Shown: positions 16,959-26,589 of the stretch, in pieces
Position numbering within the stretch: the first letter of the stretch is position 1
Layout of the letters: the number at the start of each line of letters is the position of its first letter
Assembly: GCA_964594905.1 (NCBI GenBank)
Contig: CAZQOI010000004.1
Span: forward strand, 1-64,000
Direction: 5' to 3'
DNA length: 64,000 nucleotides
Source: Granulosicoccus sp964594905
Lineage (GTDB): Bacteria; Pseudomonadota; Gammaproteobacteria; Granulosicoccales; Granulosicoccaceae
The notes under the pieces: generated by a model
Told to the model about the DNA's origin: nothing
The model's input: the letters and a program-made list of their open reading frames with translations, nothing else
Databases searched by the model: none
Made by a program: the position numbers and the translations under genes

Positions 16959-18119
16959 TTATTTCAGAATCAATTCCAGTAAAGCTGGATTGATATACCG
17001 CTTTTCCTTTCCTGCCCTGCCCTCCTTCAACAAGCCAGCGTCTATCAGACGTTGCATCCAGGCGGTCGCAGTTTGCCGCCGAGTGATTCCAGTGTCGGCA
17101 AGATCGCTGATGCCAAAACTAGGGCTCGCGCACAAGTGAAGCAGTTCCGTAGACGGACTCTTAGGCAGCAACTCGGGTAAGCGATCGGCTAACAAATTTA
17201 AATGGTTTTCCCAAGCCACCATCACATCCGTGGCATGCAAAGCGGACGCTTCGATCTCGAGTAGGAAATGGCGTAACCACGCAGTGCGATTCCCATCGCG
17301 AATCGCTCCGTTCAACTGACGCCAATAGTTATCAGAATTTTTTGCAAAGCGATGTGCCAGTGGTAATACAGGACCTGCCAACAACCCCTCTTCGACGAGC
17401 AGCAATGAAGTCAGAAGTTGGCCAGTTGCAATGTTCAAGCGAGTAAAGGGTCGCATGGCGCTCCATTGGCCGTGTGCAGCAGCTGCAATCAATAAGGGAT
17501 CAAGAGATCCTGCATCCTGCTGCAAAAAACTCTGCCAATTTTCCAGCAGTGATTGCAGACGTTCTGCTCCGAGGGGTGACGGGAAATCTATCCGAGCCGT
17601 TGAAACGTCCGGCTTGTCTCGCCTCAAAGTTGTAGCCCGGGTTGCGGCTTGGGTTGTAGCCTGTGTTGCCGCCTGGGTCGAAGATTGGTCAGACAAGCGA
17701 CCGGCCAGTTCCAGTGCCAGTACGCTGCCGACAGGTTCTTCGGCAAGCCGCGATGCAGCAATGTCAGCGCACGACACATAACGTGCCACTACCGTGTTTC
17801 GGTGTGCGACAGGAGCCGACAGTAATTCACGACGACTGATCAGCTCACCATCAAGCTGCAGAGCCGCAGCAGCATTCAACCATTTGAAGGCATCATTTGC
17901 GATGTCAGCGACCGAGGATTGACGACAACTTTGTGTAAAAGCGCTTAGCGCGCGATGAGCCGGGATGCAGGCGCGTAACAAATCCAACGATTCCAGGCTT
18001 GCAGCCGTTGGAAGCGGTGGCAATTTGTGCAGTCTTGTCGGTACAGCGGCAGCTGCATTTGATGAAGTACTGGACGGCATGCATTCAGATCTTGGCGGAC
18101 TACGCCAATGGTAGCTCAC
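16959..18119 (-). CDS. Fic-fold protein with a degenerate active site
   Basis: 386 residues. The N-terminus MSYHWRSP keeps a trace of the YxW motif that opens many Fic proteins. The Fic core is recognisable from LLIAAAAHGQWSAMRPFTRLNIATGQLLTSLLLVEEGLL onward and from LPLAHRFAKNSDNYWRQLNGA. The catalytic motif should be HPFxDGNGRxGR, but here it reads RPFTRLNIATGQ: the His, the Asp and the glycine loop that hold the nucleotide are gone. AMP transfer is therefore not expected. A C-terminal winged-helix-like part (GISDLADTGITRRQTATAWM) remains. A 24-bp tandem duplication adds a QAATQATT repeat. The gene starts with GTG 8 bases after a small unknown gene and probably shares its transcript. Confidence 0.8.
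   Translation of the reverse strand: MSYHWRSPPRSECMPSSTSSNAAAAVPTRLHKLPPLPTAASLESLDLLRACIPAHRALSAFTQSCRQSSVADIANDAFKWLNAAAALQLDGELISRRELLSAPVAHRNTVVARYVSCADIAASRLAEEPVGSVLALELAGRLSDQSSTQAATQATTQAATRATTLRRDKPDVSTARIDFPSPLGAERLQSLLENWQSFLQQDAGSLDPLLIAAAAHGQWSAMRPFTRLNIATGQLLTSLLLVEEGLLAGPVLPLAHRFAKNSDNYWRQLNGAIRDGNRTAWLRHFLLEIEASALHATDVMVAWENHLNLLADRLPELLPKSPSTELLHLCASPSFGISDLADTGITRRQTATAWMQRLIDAGLLKEGRAGKEKRYINPALLELILK
17629..17676. repeat. 24-bp imperfect tandem duplication inside the Fic gene
   Basis: Two 24-base units starting gttgtagcc (17629-17652 and 17653-17676) differ at a few positions. In frame they encode a Gln/Ala/Thr-rich repeat on the minus strand, in a linker of the Fic-like protein. 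The length (a multiple of three) preserves the frame. Confidence 0.75.
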
Positions 18120-18127
18120 AGAGAGGA

Positions 18128-18427
18128 CTAAGACATCACCTTGAGACCAGGAACAGTCAATCCGAGGTGGCCATACAAATAATTCGCCAATGGTTCATTT
18201 CCAAAAAAATCGTACACATCGAACACGTCGGAACAAATTGCCCCCCAATGACGGATGTTGATCGTATCGGGATCATCGATTCTTTCTGCCACATAGCCAG
18301 ATACAGTTTTGAACAAGCGAAACCTTCGACGTATGGAATCATCATGACTAAGCGCAACCACTGAGCCCAAGCAACGTCCATCAAATTCATGAAGCTCCTT
18401 GGTTGATAGCGTTACTGTGTTTCTCAT
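18128..18427 (-). CDS. Small conserved-looking protein, unknown
   Basis: 99 residues with no signal peptide or membrane helix. It is moderately rich in Asp and aromatic residues (CSDVFDVYDFFGNEPLANYL). I recognise no family. The ATG at 18427 overlaps the TGA of the upstream dehydratase by one base, so translation is coupled; a TTG one codon earlier is the alternative. The Fic-like gene follows after 8 bases. The tight packing supports a real gene. Confidence 0.6.
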   Translation of the reverse strand: MRNTVTLSTKELHEFDGRCLGSVVALSHDDSIRRRFRLFKTVSGYVAERIDDPDTINIRHWGAICSDVFDVYDFFGNEPLANYLYGHLGLTVPGLKVMS

Positions 18428-19431
18428 CAATCTAACAACCGTTGATAAGTGGCCATATCAATATTGCTGCCGCAGGCAATCAGTGCGACACGTTTACCAG
18501 CCAGTCGATCTTTCAAGGGACCATTCAACGCAGCAAGCGCCGCAGCGCAAGCTGGTTCAACTGCCATTTTTATATCCGCGAACATCTGGCGCATAGCAAT
18601 ACGAAGTTCATCATCACTAACCTGCACCAGATCATCGACATAGTCTCGTACTAACGAAAAGGTTAAGGGAGCATGCATCGGCGCACCAAGACTATCCGCG
18701 ATAGTGTCTACTTGAATTTTAGACATCGGCGTACCTTGAGCAATACTTTGTCGCATACCCGACGCACCGACTGGTTCGACTCCAAACACCTGACACGTCC
18801 CTTGCATTTGTTTAACGGCCGCAACAACGCCAGCTATCAAACCACCACCCCCGACAGGCACAATCACAGCGTCCAGTGATTTAATATCCTCACATAACTC
18901 GAGGCCAACACCTGCAGTACCGGCAATAGTGTGCTCGCTTTCAAATGGGTGAACCAGATAGCGTCCTTCACTCACCTGAAGCTCATCAACAATCGACAAA
19001 AGATCCGCAATGGTTTCGCCAAACACGACCTCAGCTCCATACTGCTGACAACGTTCGACCCGAAACGGATTGGCACTTCGTGGCATAACAACCTTAGCGC
19101 TAACTCCCAGCACTTGTGCAGCATAGGCAGTCGCTATCGCATGATTACCTGCCGAAAAAGCCGTAACACCTGGATGCTGATTCAGCTCGGCTGAATCGGT
19201 ATCTGAGACTAACTGCTGGATCGAGTTGATAGCACCTCGCGCTTTGAAACTACCGGTGCGTTGCAACAATTCAAGCTTGACGAAAAGCTCACCTGTAAAA
19301 GCTCTTAAGTCAGAGATAACCGGCCATGCGACAGTCGGTGTTCGCAATACATGAGGGGCTACATTACTGGCTACCAGACGGATATCGTGAAGTGACGGAT
19401 CAAACACCGATGAAGACGTATCAAGGGTCAT
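18427..19431 (-). CDS. PLP-dependent threonine/serine dehydratase
   Basis: A fold-type II PLP enzyme of about 334 residues, the size of the catabolic (single-domain) dehydratases with no C-terminal ACT domain. The PLP lysine is in RTGSFKARGA, the phosphate-binding glycine loop is PVGGGGLIAG, and SAGNHAIATAYAA binds the substrate. It would convert threonine to 2-oxobutyrate or serine to pyruvate; a related racemase activity cannot be excluded. The ATG at 19431 is preferred to a GTG at 19488 because similar proteins begin near there. It heads a three-gene operon with a small unknown and the Fic-like gene. Confidence 0.88.
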   Translation of the reverse strand: MTLDTSSSVFDPSLHDIRLVASNVAPHVLRTPTVAWPVISDLRAFTGELFVKLELLQRTGSFKARGAINSIQQLVSDTDSAELNQHPGVTAFSAGNHAIATAYAAQVLGVSAKVVMPRSANPFRVERCQQYGAEVVFGETIADLLSIVDELQVSEGRYLVHPFESEHTIAGTAGVGLELCEDIKSLDAVIVPVGGGGLIAGVVAAVKQMQGTCQVFGVEPVGASGMRQSIAQGTPMSKIQVDTIADSLGAPMHAPLTFSLVRDYVDDLVQVSDDELRIAMRQMFADIKMAVEPACAAALAALNGPLKDRLAGKRVALIACGSNIDMATYQRLLD

Positions 19432-19629
19432 CACACTATTTCGCTCTGCTACTAAATGAGAACCGCTACTCAGTTTACAGTGCCTCACTACAGAGCGGTG
19501 CTAGAACAAGTGTTATACATACAAATCAACCAAATGACAGCTTGTTAGACAATTCCTACAGGTCTACTCTGTCCATCAGTTTCGTACCAATAGCGTTGGT
19601 TGATCCCACCGCACGAGAATGTAACGGTC

Positions 19630-20763
19630 ATGAAAAAACGAGTTGCTATTGCAATCCTCGGTTTGATAGTAGTTTTTGCGGCTTTGGCCCTGGTCAAGTT
19701 TGACCAGATCAAGAGCATGATCGCCGCCGGTGAAACGATGCGCCCACCCCCAACGGCGGTTACTGCGATCGATGTACAACGGGTTAGTTGGGAATCCAGC
19801 TTGCAAACCATTGGAACACTCGAGGCCGCGCAAGGTGTTGTTATTACAGCCGACCTGTCTGGGCGAGTCACCCGATTGTATTTTGATGGAGGCGAACTGG
19901 TTGAAACTGGTGACTTGTTGCTCGAACAGGACGTCAGCACAGAGAGCACGCAACTTAGTGCAGCCGAGTCAGATCTTGTTTTGGCGCAAAACAACCTTGA
20001 TAGAGTCGAACGTCTATTCAAAAGCAACGTTGTGTCGCTGTCGGAAATCGATGCCGCTCGATCACAGGCAAGCTTGGCCAAGGCTCAGGTAGACAACATC
20101 AACTCGAGCCTCGACAAGAAACAGATCAGCGCACCTTTTTCTGGTCGTCTTGGACTGCGTCTGGTTGATATCGGACAGGACTTATCGCAGGGCGTTTCGA
20201 TAGTCTCGCTTCAGGCATTCGATCCTATGCGAGTAAATTTCTCCTTACCGCAAAAGGCACTGGCGACCGTACGCTCAGGACTCGAGGTTCGGGTGACGAC
20301 AACCGCAGTTCCCGGCAAAACCTTCGTTGGAAAAATTACTGCTATCGATACCGAAATTGATTCGAACACCCGCACAGTGCGGGCCCAGGCGACACTCGAC
20401 GGGAAGGCCGACAATGCCGACGGTCAGCTACCTGATCTTCTACCGGGCATGTTTGCCAATGTTGAAGTCGTGCTACCCGTTGAACGCGAGTTGTTGATGA
20501 TTCCATTAACTGCTGTAAGTTTTGCGACCTTTGGCGACTCAGTTTTCATTCTCGAAGAAAACGACGAATCCCAACTTATCGCACGACAACAGTTTGTGCA
20601 GTTAGGTGAACGTCGAGGGGATTTTGTTGAAGTCAGAAAAGGATTAGAAGCATCTCAGACCATAGCTAACGATGGTGTATTTAAATTACGCACCGGTGCT
20701 CCAGTGATCGTAAATGAGGACGGCACTGAGCCTGAGTTGAAACCTCAGCCAGACAACGCCTGA
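19630..20763 (+). CDS. RND efflux periplasmic adaptor subunit
   Basis: A membrane-fusion protein of 377 residues. An N-terminal signal-anchor (RVAIAILGLIVVFAALALV) is followed by the first half of the lipoyl domain (TLEAAQGVVITADLSGRV), an alpha-hairpin (LAQNNLDRVERLF to QVDNINSSLD), the second lipoyl half (ISAPFSGRLGLRLVDIGQ), and beta-barrel and proximal domains. It links the inner-membrane pump to an outer-membrane channel. No TolC-like gene is present here, so the channel must be encoded elsewhere. The ATG at 19630 is used rather than an upstream TTG. The pump gene follows after 7 bases. Confidence 0.92.
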   Translation: MKKRVAIAILGLIVVFAALALVKFDQIKSMIAAGETMRPPPTAVTAIDVQRVSWESSLQTIGTLEAAQGVVITADLSGRVTRLYFDGGELVETGDLLLEQDVSTESTQLSAAESDLVLAQNNLDRVERLFKSNVVSLSEIDAARSQASLAKAQVDNINSSLDKKQISAPFSGRLGLRLVDIGQDLSQGVSIVSLQAFDPMRVNFSLPQKALATVRSGLEVRVTTTAVPGKTFVGKITAIDTEIDSNTRTVRAQATLDGKADNADGQLPDLLPGMFANVEVVLPVERELLMIPLTAVSFATFGDSVFILEENDESQLIARQQFVQLGERRGDFVEVRKGLEASQTIANDGVFKLRTGAPVIVNEDGTEPELKPQPDNA

Positions 20764-20770
20764 TCCTGCC

Positions 20771-23700
20771 ATGCACTTTACCGACATATTTGTTAAGCGC
20801 CCGGTTCTGGCAATTGTTGTCAGCCTGTTGATTCTGATCGCTGGCATTCAGGCTATCAGTAATCTGAGTGTTCGGCAGTACCCTCGCAATGACAACGCTG
20901 TCGTCACTATAACAACAGCCTATATCGGCGCGAGTGCTGAGCTGGTGCGTGGGTTTATAACGACACCATTAGAGCGAGCTGTCTCCGGAGCTGACGGCGT
21001 CGACTATGTCTCCTCATCTAGTACTCAGGGCGTATCGACCGTTCGTGTACGTCTGGAATTGAACTATGACCCGTTAAAGGCATTGTCTGAGATCAATTCA
21101 AAAGTCACGCAAGTTCGTGGAGATTTGCCACCAGAAGCAGAAGTACCGGTTATAAATGTTGAGTCAGCAGACAGCACTGTTGCATCAGCTTATTTAAGCT
21201 TCACATCCGACATCCTCGAACCAAATCAGGTAACCGACTTTCTGACCAGGGTGGTGCAACCCAGACTCGCTGCGCAAGATGGCGTACAGCGTGCAGAAAT
21301 ACTCGGTGGACGTAACTTTGCGATGCGTATCTGGCTTGATAGTAGCCTCCTTGCAGCACATAAAGTCTCTCCGCTACAAGTACGTAGTGCGTTGGCATCA
21401 AACAACTATCTCGCAGCCCTCGGTAAAACCAAGGGTGCACTGGTTGAAATCAACCTCGCCGCAAACACAGATATTTCGACAGTTGATGAGTTTGAAAATC
21501 TAGTAGTCAAATCTGATGGCGATGCAGTTATACGCCTAAAGGATGTCGCAACCATTGAGCTCGGAGCTGACGCGACTGACGTCGAAGTACGCTATAGCGG
21601 TGATGAAGCGATCTTCATGGGTATCTGGCCATTACCTAACGCCAACACACTTGATGTCATCCAGAACGTACGCAAAGAGCTGGACGCAATCAAGAGCACT
21701 TTGCCATCAGGCATGACAGCCACGGTTGCCTACGACGCAACTCAATATATTGAGAGTTCTATTCGTGAAGTCATCACAACACTGATCGAGACCTTACTGA
21801 TAGTCATGCTGGTGATTTTCCTGTTTCTAGGCTCAATGCGTTCGGTCGTTGTCCCAATCATGGCAATTCCAATTTCCCTGATTGGCGCGGTGTTTCTGAT
21901 GCAGATGTTTGGCTTCAGCGTGAATCTGCTGACACTCTTGGCTGTTGTCCTGTCGGTAGGTCTTGTTGTCGACGACGCAATTGTTGTGGTTGAGAATGTC
22001 GAGCGTCATATCTCTGAAGGCAAAGGTCGATTCGACGCCGCAATACTAGGTGCGCGAGAACTGGTGGGGCCGGTCATCGCCATGACAGCAACACTGGTCG
22101 CAGTTTACTTACCCATCGGACTACAGGGAGGCCTGACTGGTTCTCTGTTCCGCGAATTCGCTTTTACGTTGGCAGGAGCCGTAACCATCTCAGGCATAGT
22201 CGCTTTGACTTTGTCACCGATGATGTCGGCAAGCCTGTTACGTGAAGGTGACTCAACACGTGGATTTGCTAAAGTCGTCAACACACTTTTCACGCGACTA
22301 CGTGTTCGCTATATCTCATTACTCAACGGTACTCTCAAAGCACGTCCCGCTGTATATATCGTCTGGATCGGTATCAGCCTGTTATGTATTCCCATGTTCA
22401 TCATGTCGCCAAAGGAACTTGCGCCAACTGAAGATCAAGGCATTATCTTTGGCATCGTTGACGGATCAGGAAACGCCACCATCGAAAGCGCTAGTCGCTA
22501 CGCCGCGCAAGCCGATAATGCTTTTAGAAGTGTTGACGAAACCGAGTTCACGTTCCAACTGACATTCCCGTCTTCGGGTTTTGGCGGCATGGTGCTAAAA
22601 GATTGGAGTGATCGTGATCGCTCAGTATTCGAAGTCAAACCAGAAATCGCGCAGAAACTTAACAATATCAGCGGAATCAGCATGTTTCCGGTTACACCAC
22701 CGGCGCTGCCTGGCGGTGGCCAGTTCCCCGTTGAATTCGTTCTGGCCTCAACAGCAGAGCCAACTGAAATTCTAGGTTTCGCCCAGCAAATTCAATTGGC
22801 AGCAATGCGCTCAGGCCTGTTTGCATTTCCACCCATTATCGATACCAAGATTGATAAAGCGCAAAGCAAGCTGATGTTTGACCGTGAGCGAGTTGCAGAT
22901 CTCGGTCTGACCATGCAGCAGGTGGGTGCGGATGTTGGCACCCTCCTCGGCGGTGGATATGTCAATCGATTCAATATTGAAGGCCGCAGTTATCGTGTGA
23001 TTCCTCAGGCATTAAGAGCTGAACGTCTGAACCCAGATCAGCTGGAAAATCTGTATGTCACGGGCCCTGATGGTGGGCTTGTACAACTGGGTTCTCTCGC
23101 GCGATTAGAAAACAGCACAGTGCCTCGTTCACTGAATCGCTTTCAGCAACTTAATGCTGTCATGCTTAGCGGTGTAACCATACGCACACTGGATGAAGCG
23201 TTGACGTTTCTGGAGGAAACAGCAGCTGAAATCTTGCCTGCGGGTTATACGCTCGACTACACAGGCGAATCTAGGCAACTTCGTCTAGAGGGTAATAAAT
23301 TCCTTCCTGCTTTCATGCTGGCTGTAGTACTGATCTACCTAACACTGGCCGCACAGTTCAATAGTTTTCGCGACCCGTTTGTCATCCTCGCAGGCTCAGT
23401 TCCACTGGCCATGTTCGGCGCTTTGATCTTCACTTATATGAAGATGCCAAACCCCGAGATGCAACACTGGACAAACAGCTTTACAACAACGCTTAATATC
23501 TATTCACAAGTTGGCCTGGTCACTTTGATTGGATTGGTTGCAAAAAACGGCATTCTTGTTGTTGAATTCGCCAAGCAAATGCAGCAACTCGGAATGAGCA
23601 AATTGGCTGCTATCAAGGCCGCGTCAACTACACGATTTCGCCCGATATTGATGACAACGGTTGCGACGGTTGCCGGTCATTTTCCTTTGGTGTTGGTCAG

Positions 23701-23893
23701 TGGGCCTGGTGCCGAGGCCCGAAATTCAATCGGTCTCGTGTTGGTGGGTGGTATGGCGATCGGTACGCTTTTTACCTTGTTCGTTATTCCGTCAATTTAC
23801 ATGCTTATTGCCAGAGATCTAGGTGGCGATCTTGAATCTATTGAAGATGGCTCGCAATCAAATCAGATTCCGACATTGCAAAAACCAGATTAG
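20771..23893 (+). CDS. RND multidrug efflux transporter (HAE-1 family)
   Basis: 1040 residues, full length for the AcrB/MexF group. Twelve membrane helices and two large periplasmic loops are present. The proton-relay aspartates are in LVVDDAIVVVENVERH of helix 4, and the Lys partner is in LVAKNGILVVEFAKQM of helix 10. The N-terminus FVKRPVLAIVVSLLI is the usual start. Its sequence style (VNLLTLLAVVLSVGLVVDD and the VP-rich helix 3-4 region) resembles the MexF-like set. The substrate cannot be predicted. It is co-transcribed with the adaptor gene and its last 4 bases overlap the convergent phosphatidyltransferase gene. Confidence 0.94.
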   Translation: MHFTDIFVKRPVLAIVVSLLILIAGIQAISNLSVRQYPRNDNAVVTITTAYIGASAELVRGFITTPLERAVSGADGVDYVSSSSTQGVSTVRVRLELNYDPLKALSEINSKVTQVRGDLPPEAEVPVINVESADSTVASAYLSFTSDILEPNQVTDFLTRVVQPRLAAQDGVQRAEILGGRNFAMRIWLDSSLLAAHKVSPLQVRSALASNNYLAALGKTKGALVEINLAANTDISTVDEFENLVVKSDGDAVIRLKDVATIELGADATDVEVRYSGDEAIFMGIWPLPNANTLDVIQNVRKELDAIKSTLPSGMTATVAYDATQYIESSIREVITTLIETLLIVMLVIFLFLGSMRSVVVPIMAIPISLIGAVFLMQMFGFSVNLLTLLAVVLSVGLVVDDAIVVVENVERHISEGKGRFDAAILGARELVGPVIAMTATLVAVYLPIGLQGGLTGSLFREFAFTLAGAVTISGIVALTLSPMMSASLLREGDSTRGFAKVVNTLFTRLRVRYISLLNGTLKARPAVYIVWIGISLLCIPMFIMSPKELAPTEDQGIIFGIVDGSGNATIESASRYAAQADNAFRSVDETEFTFQLTFPSSGFGGMVLKDWSDRDRSVFEVKPEIAQKLNNISGISMFPVTPPALPGGGQFPVEFVLASTAEPTEILGFAQQIQLAAMRSGLFAFPPIIDTKIDKAQSKLMFDRERVADLGLTMQQVGADVGTLLGGGYVNRFNIEGRSYRVIPQALRAERLNPDQLENLYVTGPDGGLVQLGSLARLENSTVPRSLNRFQQLNAVMLSGVTIRTLDEALTFLEETAAEILPAGYTLDYTGESRQLRLEGNKFLPAFMLAVVLIYLTLAAQFNSFRDPFVILAGSVPLAMFGALIFTYMKMPNPEMQHWTNSFTTTLNIYSQVGLVTLIGLVAKNGILVVEFAKQMQQLGMSKLAAIKAASTTRFRPILMTTVATVAGHFPLVLVSGPGAEARNSIGLVLVGGMAIGTLFTLFVIPSIYMLIARDLGGDLESIEDGSQSNQIPTLQKPD

Positions 23894-24651
23894 GACTGCT
23901 TCGTCGTCGCGGTTCTCAAGGTTTTATACCCAAAATAAATTCGATTGACGGTCGTAATAACACAGATAAATGCAAAAACATAAGCGAATACAGGAAACCA
24001 GGCTGGGAACAGACACATCAAGACAAAACACAGGATAGTCTCTGTGCCTTCAGCAAGACCGTTGAGGTAATACAAACCTTTATAAGAAAAATCCGGGTGA
24101 CTGATTGCATGCTTGTCCGCCTGGGACGCAAATGCAAGAAAGCTCGCGCCCGTTCCCACAAAGCTTGCAACAAGTACAGCGGCAGGAAGTGCATTAGTAC
24201 CTGGGTTATACAATGCGAACCCAACAGGTATCAACGCATAGATGACAAAGTCCAACGTAATATCCAGAAAAGCACCGGCATCAGTTCCTTCCGATAAACG
24301 CGCAAGCTCTCCATCAATCCCATCCGCCAGACGGTTGACTGCAAAAAAAATCAGAGCAAGATCGCTACGTTGAAAAACCAGGCACAAAAATGAAGCAATA
24401 CCACAGGCGAAACCTGCAAAGGTCAGCTGGTCCGCGGTGATATTTCTACCGTGGGCTAATAGGGCAACTCGCCGAAGTGGCGGTTTGATGATTGGAATTA
24501 TGTGACGATCGAGCATGTTGATCTGAATAGTACCGGTATTCTTGAGAGCTTTGTCTTCCCGACCGACTCCGATGGTCTCTAGCGCCAAAGGTTCCCACCC
24601 CCCGTCGATGAAACCCTTAGACCAGTGCCGGGTCACAATATATATGAGCAC
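23890..24651 (-). CDS. CDP-alcohol phosphatidyltransferase family protein
   Basis: About 253 residues with six or more membrane helices. The catalytic signature appears as DGELARLSEGTDAGAFLDITLD. The family consensus has 8 residues between AR and the G of GxxxD; here there are 7. I believe a subgroup shares this form. The enzyme transfers a phosphatidyl group from CDP-diacylglycerol, or a related head group, to an alcohol; the acceptor is unknown. The GTG at 24651 has AGGA 5 bases ahead. An ATG at 24516 would remove about 45 unusual residues and start MLDRHIIPI, closer to relatives, but lacks a ribosome site. It is divergent from yejA. Confidence 0.85.
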   Translation of the reverse strand: MLIYIVTRHWSKGFIDGGWEPLALETIGVGREDKALKNTGTIQINMLDRHIIPIIKPPLRRVALLAHGRNITADQLTFAGFACGIASFLCLVFQRSDLALIFFAVNRLADGIDGELARLSEGTDAGAFLDITLDFVIYALIPVGFALYNPGTNALPAAVLVASFVGTGASFLAFASQADKHAISHPDFSYKGLYYLNGLAEGTETILCFVLMCLFPAWFPVFAYVFAFICVITTVNRIYFGYKTLRTATTKQS

Positions 24652-24716
24652 GGTTCCTGCATTGAACCATGCTGTTAGAATCCTGATTTTATTTATGAAC
24701 CTGAGGTGAATTCCCG

Positions 24717-26552
24717 ATGGTGATTCGATTCGCGCGCATCGTTGCCGCTTTCTGTGCTGTATTTACACTTGCAGCCTTGCCCGCAAATGCTGAGACCACC
24801 ACAAGCTGGTCGATGGCAGAGTTTGGCGAGCCACTCTACAAGGACGGCTTCGAACACTGGCCCTACGTGAATCCAGATGCGCCTAAAGGCGGTTCCGTCG
24901 TGCTAGGAGCATTCGGCACCTTCGACAGTCTCAATAGTTACATCCTCAAAGGGCAAACACCGCGATCACTAGGTATCGCCTCAGATACACTGATGACTGC
25001 CTCTGCCGATGAACTCTCTTCAGTCTATGGACTGATAGCAGAATCTGTTGAATATCCAGACGACAAGAGCTGGATCATATTCAAGCTGCGCCCGGAAGCT
25101 AGATTCAGCAACGGCACCGCCATTACGGCGAAAGATTTCGAGTTCAGCTTTCAGACAATTCGCAACCACGGGCGACCATTTCTTAAATCATTTTTCGATG
25201 AAGTCGACAGCGTTGAAGTTGTCAGTGATCATCAAGTCAAATTCAGTTTCAATACACTCGACAATATGAAACCGCTATTGAAGGTGGCAGGCATCGGCCC
25301 CTTGTCGCATGAATACTGGAAAGACAAAGACATCAGTAAAACTTACCTTACCCCACAACCGACCAGTGGCTCTTACTACGTCAGTGATGTCGACGCTGGA
25401 CGCTCAATAACCTACAAACGCGTCAAGGATTACTGGGGTGCCGACCTTGAAGTCAATAAAGGTTTATCCAATATCGATACCATCCGATACGACTACTACC
25501 GCGACCTCGAAGTCATGCTGGAAGCCTTCAAGGCGGGTGACATAGATTTTCGTGTAGAGAATAGCTCTAAAAGATGGGCAACCGCCTACGATTTTGACGA
25601 AGTCAAAAATGGTCAGGTTAAAATTTTCACACCACCAGAAACATTACCTCGCGGCATACAGGCCTATTTCTTCAATACTCGCCGCCCACCCTTTGATGAT
25701 CAGAACGTACGCAAGGCATTTGATCTTTTATATGACTTCGAAACCTTAAAGCGAACCATCTTGTACAACCAGTATGATCGCATAAACAGCTATTTCCCAA
25801 ATTCAGACTACGGGGTTAATGGCGCACCAACCAGCGAAGAGATAGCGGTTTTAGAACCCTATCGCGACCAACTACCACCTGAAGTTTTCACACAGACGTA
25901 CATAGGACCTGTAACCGACGGCAGCGGACGCAATCGTGCGCAACTACGAGAGGCTTTATCCTTATTCACCAAAGCCGGCTGGAAACTCGCGGGCGGCAAG
26001 TTGATGAAAGACGGTAAGCAAATGAAAGTCGAGTACTTGTTAGCCCAAGCAGATGGCCAACGAGTAGCCGCTCCGTTTATTCAGAATTTAAAAAAAGCAG
26101 GTATTGATGCCAGCATACGGGTAGTTGATTCCGCACAGTATCAAGTTCGACTTGATGACTTTGACTTCGATTTTATATCGGTTTACCTTAATTTCTTCCC
26201 ACCACCAGGTCCTGAACTGCGTTCCTATTTTGGTAGCGAGGCCGCGGCAGAACGCGGTACAGCGAACTACGGTGGTATTACCGACCCAGTGGTCGATGCC
26301 TTGATTGAAGATATTGTTAACGCGAAATCCCTTGAAAGCTTGAAGACTACTACTCGCGCACTGGATCGAGTGTTGTTGTGGAGTAATTTCTCGATCCCGC
26401 AGTTTTACAATACACAACACCGTACGGCACATTGGAACCGCTTCGGCATGCCAGATAGCTTGCCAAAATATGTCTCGTTCACGGGCTCAGGATTTCCGAC
26501 CGGCTGGTGGGTTGACGCAGAACTGGACAAGAAGCTGGATCTTGATCGCTAG
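24717..26552 (+). CDS. yejA: Peptide ABC transporter substrate-binding protein YejA
   Basis: 611 residues. A signal peptide (RIVAAFCAVFTLAALPANA, cleavage near residue 26) is followed by a family 5 solute-binding domain. The mature start MAEFGEPLYKDGFEHWPYVNPDAPKGG is characteristic of the YejA branch. The YejABEF system imports oligopeptides and, in E. coli, microcin C. The order yejA-yejB-yejE-yejF is complete here. A short hairpin follows the stop, which could set higher expression of the binding protein than of the permeases. Confidence 0.92.
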   Translation: MVIRFARIVAAFCAVFTLAALPANAETTTSWSMAEFGEPLYKDGFEHWPYVNPDAPKGGSVVLGAFGTFDSLNSYILKGQTPRSLGIASDTLMTASADELSSVYGLIAESVEYPDDKSWIIFKLRPEARFSNGTAITAKDFEFSFQTIRNHGRPFLKSFFDEVDSVEVVSDHQVKFSFNTLDNMKPLLKVAGIGPLSHEYWKDKDISKTYLTPQPTSGSYYVSDVDAGRSITYKRVKDYWGADLEVNKGLSNIDTIRYDYYRDLEVMLEAFKAGDIDFRVENSSKRWATAYDFDEVKNGQVKIFTPPETLPRGIQAYFFNTRRPPFDDQNVRKAFDLLYDFETLKRTILYNQYDRINSYFPNSDYGVNGAPTSEEIAVLEPYRDQLPPEVFTQTYIGPVTDGSGRNRAQLREALSLFTKAGWKLAGGKLMKDGKQMKVEYLLAQADGQRVAAPFIQNLKKAGIDASIRVVDSAQYQVRLDDFDFDFISVYLNFFPPPGPELRSYFGSEAAAERGTANYGGITDPVVDALIEDIVNAKSLESLKTTTRALDRVLLWSNFSIPQFYNTQHRTAHWNRFGMPDSLPKYVSFTGSGFPTGWWVDAELDKKLDLDR

Positions 26553-26569
26553 ACTAATCGTCCTGAACT

Positions 26570-26584
26570 GACCCCTATAGGGTC
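26570..26584 (+). terminator. Small hairpin between yejA and yejB
   Basis: GACCC-CTATA-GGGTC forms a 5-bp G+C-rich stem with a 5-base loop, 18 bases after the yejA stop and 5 bases before the yejB ATG. It lacks a T-run. Hairpins after the binding-protein gene are common in ABC operons and protect the upstream message. Overlap with the yejB ribosome site could also tune yejB translation. Confidence 0.4.
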
Positions 26585-26589
26585 TTCGC

